DNA of 64,000 nt from Cryptomeria japonica (GCF_030272615.1 NC_081414.1:340918502-340982501); one strand, 5' to 3'; numbered from the stretch's first letter, positions 23,603-35,949 are shown. Notes: generated by a model from the letters alone, not told the origin. Translations and numbers: made by a program.

Positions 23603-25014
23603 TGAAACTCTGCGAAATGAACAAACATTAGATTAAAACCTATGGTCATATAACACACAAAAACACAAGAAACCATTAGTGTTAATCAACCAAAAACTAA
23701 TCTAAGCAGGCATATCAAAATAGACACTAAAAACATGATAAAGGATTTAACTATGGAAGTAAATACAACGAGAAATCTCTAAATGCCTTTTAACATGCTC
23801 TTAGCTCCTTCTCCTTTGTTCCTTTCCTCTCCAAGTTCCAAATTAGTGTAGCTCTTAGCAGCTTTTTGCACTATGGATGCTTATGGAGGTTCAAGATTGA
23901 CAATGCTTATAACTTATGTTATGCAAGTGTGAATAAAAGATGAAATGAGAGATTTATCAAATTAACTAATTAATTTTAAAACAAAAGAGTGAACATAATG
24001 CTAAATGCTCTCTAGAAATGACTATAGATTAAATGCATACAAGTTTTCAAGATTTGGATTATGAAGAAATGGGCTCTATTTATAAGAACAATGGAGCAAT
24101 GGATGGCTGAGATTGAGTAATCTCAATAAGAGTCAGGATTGAATGATATTCAATCCATGTGAGGACTTTCAACCCAATCCCAAGATGACAAGTGTCAATA
24201 TGAGATAGGTTGAGAGGAGAGGGAATAAGCATTAAATGCTTGACATGAACTGAGAGTTAACTTGAGAGTTAAGGTCAAGGTTGGGTTGAGTGAATAAATT
24301 CTTTATTTAAAGACTAAAACTTTTATCCAATGGATAAACTCTTGTGCAAAGTTAAAAGGGATAACCATGGTCAAAACAATAAATGCTTGAGAAGACACAC
24401 GAGTCACATGAGGGTTGAGTTAGGGGTTAACCATAAATGGTCATGTAAGAGCCATAAGTGGTTTAGAAGACTTTAGAGGTTAAATTGTTGAACACACAAA
24501 GCATTTAATGCTTTTCAAAGACTTTGAAGTCTTTGAGAAGTGACTCCAAGTTGCTTAGGAATGTGATAATAATTAGGGGGTGGATTAGGCTAATTAGAAA
24601 GAGGTTAGAAGAATCTAGAAGGGGGTTAGGATTGCAAGTGGGTTTGGTGGGTGAGAGAAAATAGGATTTTAATTAAAATAAAATTAATTTATTTCAACTT
24701 GTGGTTGCAACTTGCATTTGCAGGAAAATGCAAGTGGGGGGGGGGGATTAATGATTTAAATAAATGTTTTATTTAATTTACTTAAAAGAGGAAAGAGGAT
24801 TAAATTGAATAAATAGTATTTATTCATTTAATTGAGTGTGAATTTGGTTGAATGAATTAATCAACATAAATTGAATAATTTATTTAATTAATAGGAGAAT
24901 GTTTGAAGACAAAGTAAATAAATATTAATTTAATTAACTGATGGCTAGTGGATTTTTAATCAAATAAATACTAAATATTCATTTAATTAAAATGGACAGA
25001 TTTATGTGACTACA
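23603..25014 (-). repeat. T1 5' LTR
   Basis: 1,412 bp, matching 5492-6900. It is bounded by the primer site at 23581-23600 and the target duplication GTATG at 25015-25019. A TATA-like TATAAATAGAGCC on the minus strand at 24072-24084 is the probable promoter. Sequence from 23680 onward is repeated at 32543-33909. Confidence 0.88.
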
Positions 25015-25113
25015 GTATGCATAACTGAAACATTCAAAACCAGCTAGGATACCTATGTACAATTGCTAGAGATAGCTTATCCAGAAATCTTGAGATTGGT
25101 CAAGCTCCGGTAA
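25015..25113 (+). pseudogene. N1 ORF2, 3' end after the T1 insertion
   Basis: Reading ITETFKTS, stop, DTYVQLLEIAYPEILRLVKLR and the stop at 25111-25113, it continues N1 ORF2 and matches ISDTFKTGWDTYLQLLDKAY in N2. A second copy ending at 34008 comes from the tandem duplication. Confidence 0.75.
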
Positions 25114-25235
25114 AGTAATCTGTAACTATTCTTTCAATTCTTTCACCAGTCTTTGGCATTGATTCCAAAGGAGGAGTGTATATTATGTAAAAAATGTGTA
25201 TATAATCCTAGGGGGAGGATATCACACAAAGTATA
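25114..25235 (+). other. N1 3' non-coding region up to C1
   Basis: It holds purine tracts (CCAAAGGAGGAG, CCTAGGGGGAGG) and ends in GTATA (25231-25235), the left target duplication of C1. Its downstream continuation is at 35645. Confidence 0.65.
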
Positions 25236-26750
25236 TGTTGGCACATGTGTAGAACATGTTGACATGATGATATTGTGTTGTCATTGATGTCAATATGTTG
25301 AAGTGAGAACCAGTAATATGTTGAAGAGTAAACTAGCAATATGTTGAAGAGTGAACTGGTTTATTGAAGTTAAGCAATTGGAAAAGTGAATCGGTATATG
25401 CTATGAACTTCTATAGGTGCAAAAAGTGAAGTGATATGTTTGTCCAAGTGAACCGGTATATGGAATGTTGTCTATCAAGGTTTAATATGGTATGACTACC
25501 AGTTGATAGTTCCAGCCTCAGGGTTTTCGGTTGAAGTGTTTCGAGCTTGTGTGATTCAATCAATGGCATTGTGTGATGAGTTAGCATTGTAATGGAGATC
25601 AGATCATGTTGCCATGTCAGCCTCGTGCACATGAAGGATCTTGCATGAAGGGGATTGTTCCTATCTACCCTAGGAATGTGTGAAGTCCTTGCAAATGGTG
25701 AAGAATGCATAATGTGTTATTGCCTCCAAGAAAAAGTGAAGAACGAATGATGGAGAATGTCTTGAGATCTATTCAAGACCATTGTATTGAAATGCAAAGT
25801 GTTCAATGGTCAGGATTGAACCGACTAATTTTCTCAACCCAAATGTCTAGGGTTTAGGGTTTATGCTACTAACCTATCTGTTTCCTATAAGGTCAATGTT
25901 GTTTTTCATGTTGAAGTTGTTGGCAAATATTGTGTGTGTATCTAAGTGAAAAGATACGTGATTCTTGTCGAACTAGATAAGAGGAGTGATACCTGTAGAG
26001 TGTGTATAAAGAAGGAGGGAACTAAAGTAGGTCTACATTGGCATTGAGTGCTATTACCGGATCATTGTAATACCTGTTGATCTCTAATCACTTCAACAGT
26101 TGGAAAATCTCTTAACAAGGTCTCTTTTAACCAGCTTGCTATAGATCCTTTAACAGGGTGATTCAAAGGCATTGAGTTCATTAAATCCTCTAACAAGGTA
26201 ACCCTTACCCGGGTATTCTAGCCATCCCTTAACTGGGTGATCCCTAATAGGATCGGTTCCTAACAAAACCTGTTGTAATAGTCTCTAACCAGACTAGGCT
26301 CCTAACAGAGCAGACTTCTAAGGAGTTCAAAAATAGCTTGTGGGTATTCATCCCCACCATGGTTTTTCCCAGTTGGGTTTCCACACGAAAAATATGTGTG
26401 TCATGTGTGATTCCTCTTTCTTGTGATGCTTTGTTATTTCCTGTTTAAGCAGTGAATCATGTTGATTTAGCAAGTTTTTATATCTTTGATGATAGATTCC
26501 CTTTTTATGCACAAGGATAATGTGGAAATGAGAGAATAGGTTGTGTGGAAAGATAAGTGTTTCTAGTTTATGTCTTTCACAGTCTCATTGTGCTTAACCG
26601 GTAGTAATCCAGTTTTGACCAGTGTTAGTGATTGTTAGTTACATTCACTGTTTGTAGTCAAACCGGTTCAAGAAAAAATGTTGTGTCTGTACTAATTCAC
26701 CCCCCCTCTCAGTACCGGTTTGGTACTCATTGTTCAGCATTAACTTATCA
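25236..26750 (+). repeat. C1 5' LTR
   Basis: 1,515 bp, TGTTGG...TTATCA. It matches 31160-32547 and the solo LTR 34131-35644. TATAAA at 26005-26010 may be the TATA box, although the other two copies read TATGTA there. A C-tract (TTCACCCCCCCTCTCAGT) precedes the end by about 50 bp. Confidence 0.88.
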
Positions 26751-26752
26751 AT

Positions 26753-26764
26753 TGGTATGAGAGC
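26753..26764 (+). other. C1 primer binding site
   Basis: TGGTATGAGAGC, one base from the initiator-Met type TGGTATCAGAGC, two bases after the LTR end. Confidence 0.8.
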
Positions 26765-26823
26765 ATTCTCTAGGTCCTTTGTGTGTTGTAAGCCTAACCG
26801 CTTGAGGGAAAGATTCTATTGTA

Positions 26824-27786
26824 ATGATGAAGAGGGAAGGTCCAAAGTTCAACAAAGATAATTTCAAAATATGGAAGGATAGAATGAAGATATATATCAG
26901 AAGCATGGGTGCTCAACACTAGAGCTATGTTGAGAATGCTTATGTTATTCCTACTGATACTCTCACCGATGACCAAAAGAGAGAGATCTAGGAGAATGGG
27001 CAAGTCATGGAAGCCCTAATCAGTAGCTTATATGACATTGAGTTTATTGTTGTCCAGGATAAAGAAAATCCCAAAAAAGTATGGGATGCTCTTGAGAATA
27101 TCTATGGCGATGATGAGCATGTAAAACAAGCTAAGGAAGAAAGCCTTAGGGGAAAGTTTGAAGACATGTGAATGGTTGAAGGAGAGACCATTCAACAATA
27201 TGGAATAAGAATCAAAACTGTTGTTGGAGATATCAAGAGTGTAGGTGGTAAAATGGAAGATTCTACTATTGTTAGCAAAGTCTTGAGATCCTTATTACCG
27301 GTCTATGCAATAAGGGTTTCTGCTATTAAGGAGTTGCGGTCAATAAACAAAAAAAAAGTATCCCTAGACTCCATCATTGCAAAGTTGATAGCCTATGAGC
27401 TAAATAGTTTTGATGGGAGTGTTCAGAAGATTGAATTAGCCTTTAGAGCATCTGCTGCTCCATCTAGAAAAGCCAAAGAAGCTAGTACCAGTAGTGAACC
27501 AGGACAGAGCAGAGAAATGGATGATGAGGAGATCCTGATGGAATTTGAAGCCCTTCTTGCCAAGAGACTTCCTAAGGGAGCCAGTAAATATAGAGGTAAG
27601 CTCCCTTTGAAATGCTTTTATTGTAACTAGATAGGACACATTGTTGTAAACTGTCCAAATGGTGATAGCAAGGACAAACTGGAAAAGTTCAAGAAGTTCA
27701 AAGGAGGAAACCGGAGAAACTGTTTTGTAGTAGTTGATGAAGGTGTCACTGATGAGGAATCAAAAGATCAAGAAAATGAGGATATT
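26824..27786 (+). pseudogene. C1 Gag (copia type)
   Basis: ATG at 26824 (MMKREGPKFNKDNFKIWKDR) begins a copia gag polypeptide: WKDRMKIYIRSMG, VWDALENIYG, VSKVLRSLLPVYAIRVSAIKE, then the knuckle CFYCN-stop-IGHIVVNC. A stop replaces the residue after the second cysteine pair, and three more stops lie upstream (first at 26920-26922). It is in frame with the pol part, as usual for a single copia polyprotein. Confidence 0.8.
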
Positions 27787-30700
27787 GTGTTTGTAGCAGT
27801 CAAGGAAGATGTGTCAGACAAGAAGGCTCTTGTCTCTCACTTTGACAATTCCAATGAGTGGATTATTGACAGTGGCTATTCTCACCATATGACTGGTGAC
27901 CAGAGTAAGTTTCTTTCTCTAGAAGAGTATGATGGTGGTGTGGTTCATTTTGGTAATGATGCACCATGTATGGTAAAAGGTAGAGGGTCCATCTCTCTGA
28001 ATGGAAGAAGCAGTGCTGACAATGTGTATTGGGTAGAAGGTCTAAGGCACAACCTTTTGAGTGTTGCTCAAATGAATGATAATGGACTCACTCCAGAATT
28101 CAAAAATGGAGTGTGCAAAATCAAAGGAAAGAGTGGTGAACTGATGGCTACCAATATGCAGACCAAAGGTAACCAATTTCAACTAAATGCTAATGTCAAT
28201 ACATGTCTTATGGCTAAGTTTGAAGACAGATGGATATGGCATAAGAGACTCTGCCATGTAAACTTTGACAATATTGTGAAGGCCAGTAAGATCAAGGTAG
28301 TTAGAGGATTGTCGATGCTAAGAAAATCGGAAAATCCTTTGTGCAGAGAGTGTCAACTAGGGAAAATGTATTCCTCAACTTTCAAAGGTAAATCTTTCAC
28401 TACAGACAATTTATTTGAGCTTGTGCATACTAATTTGTGTGGTCCTATGAAAACCAGGAATGTGCAGGGAGATAGGTATTTTATGATTCTTACAGATGAT
28501 TGCTCAAGAATGATGTGGGTCACATTCTTGAAGGAGAAGTCTGAAGCCTTTGGAAAGTTCAAAGCTTTCAGAGCACTGGTAGAAAAGGAAAGCGATAGAA
28601 GAATCAAATGCCTTAGAATTGATCAAAGAGGGGAATTCACTTTTGATGAATTCAACAAATAATGTGAAGAGAATGGCATCAAAGGCAAATGTCTGCCCCC
28701 TAGACTCCACAACAAAATGGCTTAGCAGAGAGGAGCAATAGAATTGTGGTTGAAGTGGCTAGAACTATGTTGATCCAAGGAAAGGTTGCTCCCACCTTCA
28801 GGAGAGAAGCGGTGAGCACTACAGTCTACACAATGAACTGGGTATTCATCAAGAAAGGAAAGGATAAGACTCCTTATGAGTACTGGACCAGTAAGACACC
28901 AGTGGTAAGCTACTTTAGAGTATTTTGTAGCAAATGTTATATCAAGAGAAGTGAACATCAAAGTAAGTTCGATGCAAAATGTGATGAGGGAATATTCCTA
29001 GGATACTCCACCAAGAGTAAATCTCTCAAATGTTTCAATAGTAGGACTCAAAGAGTCGTTGAAAGCATTAATGTTAGGATTGATGAAAACTCTGAGAAAC
29101 CTGAAGAAATTGGTAGTGAGCATGTAGGAGATGAATCGGTAGTAACCTTCTGGGAACCGGTTGCAAATCTGCCCAATACTAGTAACTGTGTTCCTACACC
29201 GGTAGATGTTGATGCTAATGAAGATGAGGATGAAGAAGAAAAGCAAGAGGAATCTATTAAGAATATACCTAGGTATGTCAAACTCAATCATGATCCAAAG
29301 TAAATCATATGAGACAAAGATGCAGGAATTATTACAAGAAGAAAGGTCAGAGAAAGCTCATGTATGATCTCTGAATTTGAGCCTAAATCATTCAAAGAGG
29401 CACATAAAGATGAAGACTGGATCAAGGCAATGGAAGAGGAACTTGACCAGATAGAGAAGAATGGTACATGGTCTTTGGTACCCAGACCAGAGCATAAAAA
29501 TGTCATTGGAACCAAATGGGTTTTTAGAAACAAGTTGAATGAGGATGGCACAGTGGTAAGGAACAAAGCCAGACTGGTATGCAAAGGATATGCTCAAGAA
29601 GAAGGAGAAGACTATGGAGAAAGCTTTGCTCCAATAGCAAGATTGGAAGGAGTTTGAATGCTTCTTGCATATGCAGATTTTAAAGGATTCAAGGTATACC
29701 AAATGGATGTAAAATCTGCATTTCTAAATGGAATACTTGAAGAGGAGGTGTATATAGAGCAACCAGATGGGTTTTCCCTATCAGAAGACAATGACATGGT
29801 GTGTAGGCTACATAAAGCCTTGTATGGACTGAAGCAAGCACCTAGAGCATGGTATGTACGCTTGCACTCCCATCTTGTGAAGATTGGATTTGAAAGAACA
29901 AGTGAAGATAGAAATATCTACTTGAAATCAGAAGGAGATCAGATTCTGATCTATCAAGTATTTGTTGATGACATAATCTTTGTTGGAGATGACAAGATGA
30001 GTCATGACTTTGCAAATGAGATGAAGAAGGACTTTGAGATGTCACTCATAGGGGAGATTAAGTTCTTCATTGGACTGCAGATTCACCAAATGAAAGATGA
30101 AATCTTTATTACTCAGTCCAAGCATGTCAAAGAGGTGTTCAAGACCTTTGGGATGGAAGACAACAAACCAGTTGGTACACCAATGGTGATCGGCTGTAAA
30201 CTATCAAAAGAGGATGACTCAGCATTGGTAAATGAGAAGGAATACTGATCAATGATTGGTAAGTTGCATTATGTAGTGCATAGCAGACCGGACATTGCAC
30301 ATACAGTGGGTATTACCACTTAGTTTCAAAAAAGCCCAAGAGAATCCCGCTTGGTAGTAGTCAAGCGGATTTTTAGATATCTGAAGGGAACTATTGACTA
30401 TGGATTATGGTATCCTTACAATGATGATTTCAACTTAAAAGTGTTCACAGATGCTAATTGGGCTGGTAATGTGGCTGACCGAAAGAGCACAACCGGTGGT
30501 GCATTATTTCTCGGTGGTAGACTGGTCTCATGGATGAGTAAAAAGCAGAGTTGTATCTCTCAGTCTACAACAAAAGCAGAATATGTTGCAGCTTTTATGA
30601 ACTGCAATCAAACTATTTGGATGAAGCATGTATTGAATGGCTTCAAAGTTCCTGTATCTAAACTAGTAAGTATATTTTGTGACAATACAAGTGCAATTAA

Positions 30701-30914
30701 CATTTCCAAGAATCTAGTTTTCTATGCTAGAACCAAGCACTTTGAACTCAAGTACCATTTATTGAGGGAAAAGGTTCAGAATAAAGAGGTGGTATTGGAA
30801 CATGTTTCCAGTAAGGAGTAGTTAGCAAACATATTCACCAATCCTCTATCAAAGGCTACCTTTACCTATCTAAGAGGTGAATTGGGGGTGTTGCCACTTC
30901 AAGAGGCAAACTAA
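27787..30914 (+). pseudogene. C1 Pol: protease, integrase, RT, RNase H
   Basis: The protease active site WIIDSGYSHHM is intact. The integrase has HKRLCHVNF...CRECQLGK as its zinc region, but the first catalytic residue is Asn (ELVHTNLCGPM, usually HTDLCGP); LRIDQRGEF keeps the second. A one-base deletion near 28690 shifts the frame before the third. RT follows ([52 protein letters not shown]), then RNase H (FTDANWAG, KAEYVAAFM, FCDNTSAINIS). In-frame stops include 28660, 29301, 29655, 30246 and 30819. The end is the TAA at 30912-30914. Confidence 0.88.
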
Positions 30915-31159
30915 AGGTTTGTGCTGCACATCAGTCAGATCTTACTTTTCTATATATTTTTAGGATTGATGTGTTGAAGGATGCTACTCCTCAGGGGGAG
31001 CAACATAGTAGAATAGGGCAGCTCATGCCTCCACTTTGGCATTGTTGTCAAAGGGGGAGAAGATGTGAAGCAGAGAAGATACCTATAGTATTAAGGAGAA
31101 GATGTGATCCAGAAAGAGAGATATCTTTGTATATTGCCATCAATGCCAAAGGGGGAGAT
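30915..31159 (+). other. C1 3' non-coding region and polypurine tract
   Basis: The polypurine tract CCAAAGGGGGAGA at 31146-31158 abuts the LTR. Two similar tracts lie upstream (CTCAGGGGGAGCA near 30994 and CAAAGGGGGAGAAG near 31049). C2, N1 and N2 repeat this arrangement. Confidence 0.65.
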
Positions 31160-32547
31160 TGTTGGCATATGTACAGAACATGTTGACATGATATTGTGTT
31201 GTCATTGATGTCAATATGCTAAAGTGAGACCCAGTAATATGCTGAAGAGTGAACCAGAAATATGTTGAAGAGTGAACCAATTTATTGAAGTTAAGCAACT
31301 GACAAAGTGAACCGGTATATGTTATGAACCGGTATAGGTGCAAAAAGTGACGTGGTACATTTGTCCAAGTAAACTGGAATATGGAATGTTCTCTATCAAG
31401 GTTTAATATGGTATGACTACTAGTTGGTAGTTCTAGCCTCAAGGTTTCTGATTGAAGTGTTTCGAGCCTGTGTGATTCAACTGATGGTATTGTGTGATGA
31501 GTTAGCATTGTAATGGAGATCAGATCGTGTTTCCATGTCAACCTCGTGCAGGTGAAACATCTTGCATGAAGGGGATTGTTCCTATCTACCTCGGGAATGT
31601 GTGAAGTCCCTGCATACAGTGAAGAATGTGTAATGGGTTATCGCCTCCAAGAAACGGTGAAGAACAAACAATGGAGAATATCTTGAGATCTGTTCAATAC
31701 CATTGTATTCAAATGCAAAGTGTTCAATGGTCGGGATTGAACCGACAGATTTGCTCAACCTAAATGTCTAGGGTTTAGGGTTTATACTACCGACCTATCT
31801 ATTTTCTATAAGGTCGATGTTGATTTTCATGTTGAAGTTGTTGGCAAATGTTGTGTGTGTATCTAAGTGCACAGATACGTGATTCTTGCCAAACCAGATA
31901 AGAGGAGTGATACCTATAGAGTGTGTATGTAGAAGGAAGGAACTAAAGCAGGTCTGCATTGGCATTGAGTGCTATTACAAGATCATTGTAATACCTATTG
32001 ATCTCTAATCACTTAAACAATTGGAAAATCCCTTAACAAGGTAGCTTTAACCAGCTTGCTATAAATTCTTTAACAGGGTGACTCAAAGGAATTGAGCTCA
32101 TAAAATCCTCTAACAAGGTAACCCTTAATTGGGTATTCTAGCCATCCCTTAACCAGGTGATCCCTAATAGGATCGGTTCCTAAAAGAACCTATTGTAACA
32201 GTCTTTAACCGAACTAGGCTCCTAATAGAGCGGACTTCTAAAGAGTTCAAAAAAATATTATGGGTATTCATCCCCACCATGGTTTTTCACAGTTGGGTTT
32301 CCACGTGAAAAATATGTGTGTCATGTGTGATGACTCTTTGCTGTGATGCTTTGTTATTTCCTGTTTAAGTGGTGAATCATGGTTATTTAGCAAGTTATTA
32401 TATCTCTGATGATAGATTACCTGTTTATGCACAAGGATAATGTGGAAATGAGAGAATAGGTTGTCTGGAAAGATAAGTGTTTCCAGTTTATGTCTTTCAC
32501 AGTCTCATTGTGCCTAACCGATAGTAATCTAGTTCTGACCGATGTTA
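31160..32547 (+). repeat. C1 3' LTR, truncated
   Basis: It starts TGTTGGCATATG at 31160 and aligns with the 5' LTR up to about its base 1,391, then switches to T1 LTR sequence within TGTTA at 32543-32547. It lacks a 3-bp ATG present in the other two C1 LTR copies (GATGATATTG there, GATATTG here). Confidence 0.82.
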
Positions 32548-33909
32548 ATCAACTAAAAACTAATCAAAGCAGGCATATCAAAAGTGACACTAAAAACATG
32601 ATAAAGGATTTAACTATGGAAGTAAATACAATGAGACATCTCCAAATTCCTTTTAACACGCTCTCAGCTTCTTCTCCTTTGTTCCTCTCCTCTCCAAGTT
32701 CCAAATTAGTGTAGCTCTTAGCAGCTTTTTGCACTATGGATGCTTATGGAGGTTCAAGATTGACAATGCTTATAACTTATGCTATGCAAGTGTGAATAAA
32801 AGATAAAATGAGAGATTTATCTAATTAACTAATTGATAAAATGAGATATTTATCTAATTAACTAATTGATTTTAAACCAAAAAAGTGAATATGATGCTAA
32901 ATGCTCTCTAGAAATGCCTATAGATTAAATGCATACAAGTTTTCAGGATCTGGATTATGAAGAAATGGGCTCTATTTATAGGAACAATGGAGTAATGGAT
33001 GGCTGAGATTGAGTAATCTCAACAAGGGTCGGAATTGAATGATATTCAATCCATGTGAGGACTTTCAACCCAATACCAGGATGACAAGTGTCAATATGAG
33101 ATAGGTTGAGAGGAGAGGGAATAAGCATTAAATTCTTGACATGAACTAAGAGTTAACTTGGGAGTTAAGGTCAAGGTTGGGTTGAGTGAATAAATTCTTT
33201 ATTTAAAGAATAAAGCTTTTATCCAATGGATAAGCTCTTGTGCAAAGTTAAAAGGGATAACCATGGTCAAAGCAACAAATGCTTGAGGAGACACATGAGT
33301 CACATGAGGGTTGTGTTAGGGGTTAACCATAAATGGTCATGTAAGAGCCATAAGTGGTTTAGAAGACTTTAGAGGTTAAATTGTTGAACACACAAAGCAT
33401 TTAATGCTTTTTAAAGACTTTGAAGTCTTTGAGAAGTGACTCCAAGATGCTTAGGAATGTGACAATAACTAGGGGGTGTATTAGGCTAATTAGAAAGAGG
33501 TTAGAAGAATCTAGAAGGGGGTTAGGATTGCAAGTGGGTTTGGTGGGTGAGAGAAAATAGGATTTTAGTTAAAATAAAATTTATTTATTTCAACTTGTGG
33601 TTGCAACTTGCATTTGTAGGAAAATGCAAGTGGGCAGGGATATTAATGATTTAAATAAATGTTTTATTTAATTTATTTAAAAGAGGAAAGAGGATTAAAT
33701 TAAATAAATAGTATTTATTCATTTAATTGAGTGTGAATTTGGTTGAATGAATTAATTAACATAAATTGAATAATTTATTTAATTAATAGGAGAATGTTTG
33801 AAGATGAATTAATTAAATATTAATTTAATTAACTAATGGCCAGTGGATTTTTAATCAAATAAATACTAAATATTTATTTAATTAAATTGGACATATTTAT
33901 GTGACTACA
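32543..33909 (-). repeat. T1 LTR fragment, second copy
   Basis: It matches T1's 5' LTR from its 78th plus-strand base (23680) to its end, closing TGTGACTACA at 33909 and followed by GTACG, the counterpart of GTATG after 25014. The flanking N1 tail is also repeated, so this is a duplicated segment and not a fresh insertion. A 29-30 bp internal duplication (GATAAAATGAGA...TTAACTAATTG) is seen near 32806-32867. Confidence 0.85.
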
Positions 33910-34130
33910 GTACGCATAACTGAAACTTTCAAAACCAGCTGAGATACCTATGTACAATTACTAGAGACAGCTTATCCAGAAATCTTGAGATTGGTCAAGC
34001 TCTGGTAAAGTAATCTATAACTATTGTTTCAATTCTTTCATCAGTGTTTGGCATTGATTCCAAAGGAGGAGCGTATATTATGTGAAAAATGTGTATATAA
34101 TCCTAGGGGGAGGATATCACACAAAGTATA
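33910..34130 (+). repeat. Second copy of the N1 ORF2 tail and 3' non-coding region
   Basis: It repeats 25015-25235 with scattered substitutions, including the ORF2 end (LKLVKLW-type, stop 34006-34008) and the GTATA target site at 34126-34130. Confidence 0.85.
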
Positions 34131-35644
34131 TGTTGGCACATGTGCAGAACATGTTGGCATGATGATATTGTGTTGTCATTGATGTCAATATGCTGAAGTG
34201 AGAACCAGTAATATGTTGAAGAGTGAACTGGCAATATGTTGAAGAGTGAACTGGTTTATTGAAGTTAAGCAACTGGCAAAGTGAACCAGTATATGTTATG
34301 AATTGGTATAGGTGCAAAAAGTGAAGCGATACATTTGTCCAAGTGAACCGGTATATGGAATGTTCTCTATCAAGGTTTAATATGGTATTTCTATCAGTTG
34401 GTAGTTTCAGCCTCAGGGTTTCCAGTTGAAGTGTTTCAAGCCTGTGTGATTCAACCCATGGTATTGTGTGATGAGTTAGCATTGTAATGGAGATCAGATC
34501 ATGTTTCCACGTCAACCTCATGCGCATGAAGGATCTTGCATGAAGGGGATTGTCCCTATCTATCCTAGGAATGTGCGAAGTCCTTGCAAACGGTGAAGAA
34601 TGCGTAATGGGTTATCGCCTCCAAGAAATGGTGAAGAATGAACAATGGAGAATGTCTTGAGATCTGTTCAAGATCATTGTATTCAAATGCAAAGTGTTCA
34701 ATGGTCAGGATTGAACCGACTGATTTTCTCAACCTAAATGTCTAGGGTTTAGGGTTTATGCTACTAACCTATCTGTTTCCTATAAGGTCTATGTTGTTTT
34801 TCATGTTGAAGTTGTTGGCAAATGTTGTGTGTGTATCTAAGTGAAAAGATATGTGATTCTTGCTAGACTAGATAAGAGGAGTGATACCTATAGAGTGTGT
34901 ATGTAGAAGGAAGGAACTAAAGTGGGTCTGTATTGGCATTGAGTGCTATTACCAGATCATTATAAAACCTATTGATCTACAATCACTTCAATAGTTGGAA
35001 AATCCCTTAACAGGTTTGCTTTAACCAACTTGATGTAAATCCTTTAACAGGGTGACTCAAAGGCATTGATTTCATAAAATCCTCTAACAAGGTAACCCTT
35101 ACCCGGGTATTCTAGCCATCCCTTAACTAGGGGATCCCTAATAGGATCAGTTCCTAATAGAACCTGTTGTAACAGTCTTTAACCAGACTAGGCTCCTAAC
35201 AGAGTGAACTTCTAGAGAGTTCAAAAAAAGCTTGTGGGTATTCATCCTCACCATGGTTTTTCCCAGTTGGGTTTCCACGTGAAAAATATGTGTGTCATGT
35301 GTGATGCCTCTTTCCAGTGATGCTCTGTTATTTCCTTTTTAAGCGATGAATCATGTTGATTTAGCAAGTTATTATATCTCTGATGATAGATTACATGTTT
35401 ATGCACAAGGATAATGTGGAAATGAGAGAATAGGTTGTGTGGAAAGATAAGTGTTTTTGGTTTATGTCTTTCACGATCTCATTGTGCTTAACCAATAGTA
35501 ATCTGGTTCTGACCGGTGTTAGTGATTGCCAGTTATGTTCACTATTTGCAGTCAAACCGGTTCAAGAAAATTTTTTGTGTTCGTACTGATACACCCCCCC
35601 TCTCAGTACTGGTTTGGTACTCACTGTTCATCATTGACTTATCA
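34131..35644 (+). repeat. C1 solo LTR in the duplicated segment
   Basis: 1,514 bp, TGTTGG...TTATCA, with perfect GTATA duplications at 34126-34130 and 35645-35649. Its first part resembles the C1 5' LTR (CACATGTG, GATGATATTG) more than the 3' LTR. No internal C1 sequence lies here, so C1 collapsed to a solo LTR in this copy. Confidence 0.85.
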
Positions 35645-35758
35645 GTATATTTCTGTCAAATTCAATCAGCTCAGGGGGAGCATGTTTCATGTTTTAGTTG
35701 AACCGACAAGGAATCCATTTTTCACATGAGTGCTGCCATCAATGCCAAAGGGGGAGAT
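35645..35758 (+). other. N1 3' non-coding end and polypurine tract
   Basis: It begins with the GTATA target duplicate and contains CTCAGGGGGAGCA (about 35670) and CCAAAGGGGGAGA (35745-35757) abutting the 3' LTR. N2 has the same order at 49036 and 49111. Confidence 0.7.
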
Positions 35759-35949
35759 TATTGGCAATTGACACTGATTAGATTCATATGTCTTCATTTA
35801 TGGCAACAAGATTCTATTTAAGGAATATGTTGACATTTGGAGGCATACATCAATAGATACCAGCATTGGAATATTTAGGGTCATCACCGGCACCAGCATC
35901 CACCACTTTAATGAAGCTGTCATTAGTTTGGGATCCGAAAGGTTTTATT
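35759..35949 (+). repeat. N1 3' LTR, first part
   Basis: It matches bases 5-200 of the window. The first bases are TATTGG instead of TGTTGG. It is cut at 35949, where N2 begins; TTATT at 35945-35949 is the N2 target duplication. The rest is at 50041-50745. Confidence 0.85.

Larger units (their letters stand above)
5492..25014 (-). mobile_element. T1: Tat-lineage Ty3/gypsy retrotransposon, 19.5 kb
   Basis: Two LTRs of about 1.41 kb (5492-6900 and 23603-25014) bound it. The flanks are GTATC (5487-5491) and GTATG (25015-25019), a target duplication with one mismatch, and N1 ORF2 resumes directly afterwards. On the minus strand the order is leader, gag, protease, RT, RNase H, a second archaeal-type RNase H, integrase, a long 3' region holding an antisense PMD frame, and the polypurine tract. 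Dual RNase H marks the Tat lineage (Ogre/Retand type). All genes carry stops and frameshifts, so this copy is dead. Confidence 0.9.
25236..32547 (+). mobile_element. C1: Ty1/copia (SIRE-like) retrotransposon, 3' LTR truncated
   Basis: 5' LTR 25236-26750, internal gag-pol 26824-30914, 3' LTR from 31160 cut at 32547 by a rearrangement. The left target duplication is GTATA (25231-25235); its partner is after the second-copy solo LTR (35645-35649). Domain order gag, protease, integrase, RT, RNase H is that of copia. I call it SIRE-like from RT/RNase H wording (FVDDIIFVGD, FCDNTSAINISKNLV) and the CCAAAGGGGGAGA polypurine tract; the lineage is tentative. Confidence 0.88.
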
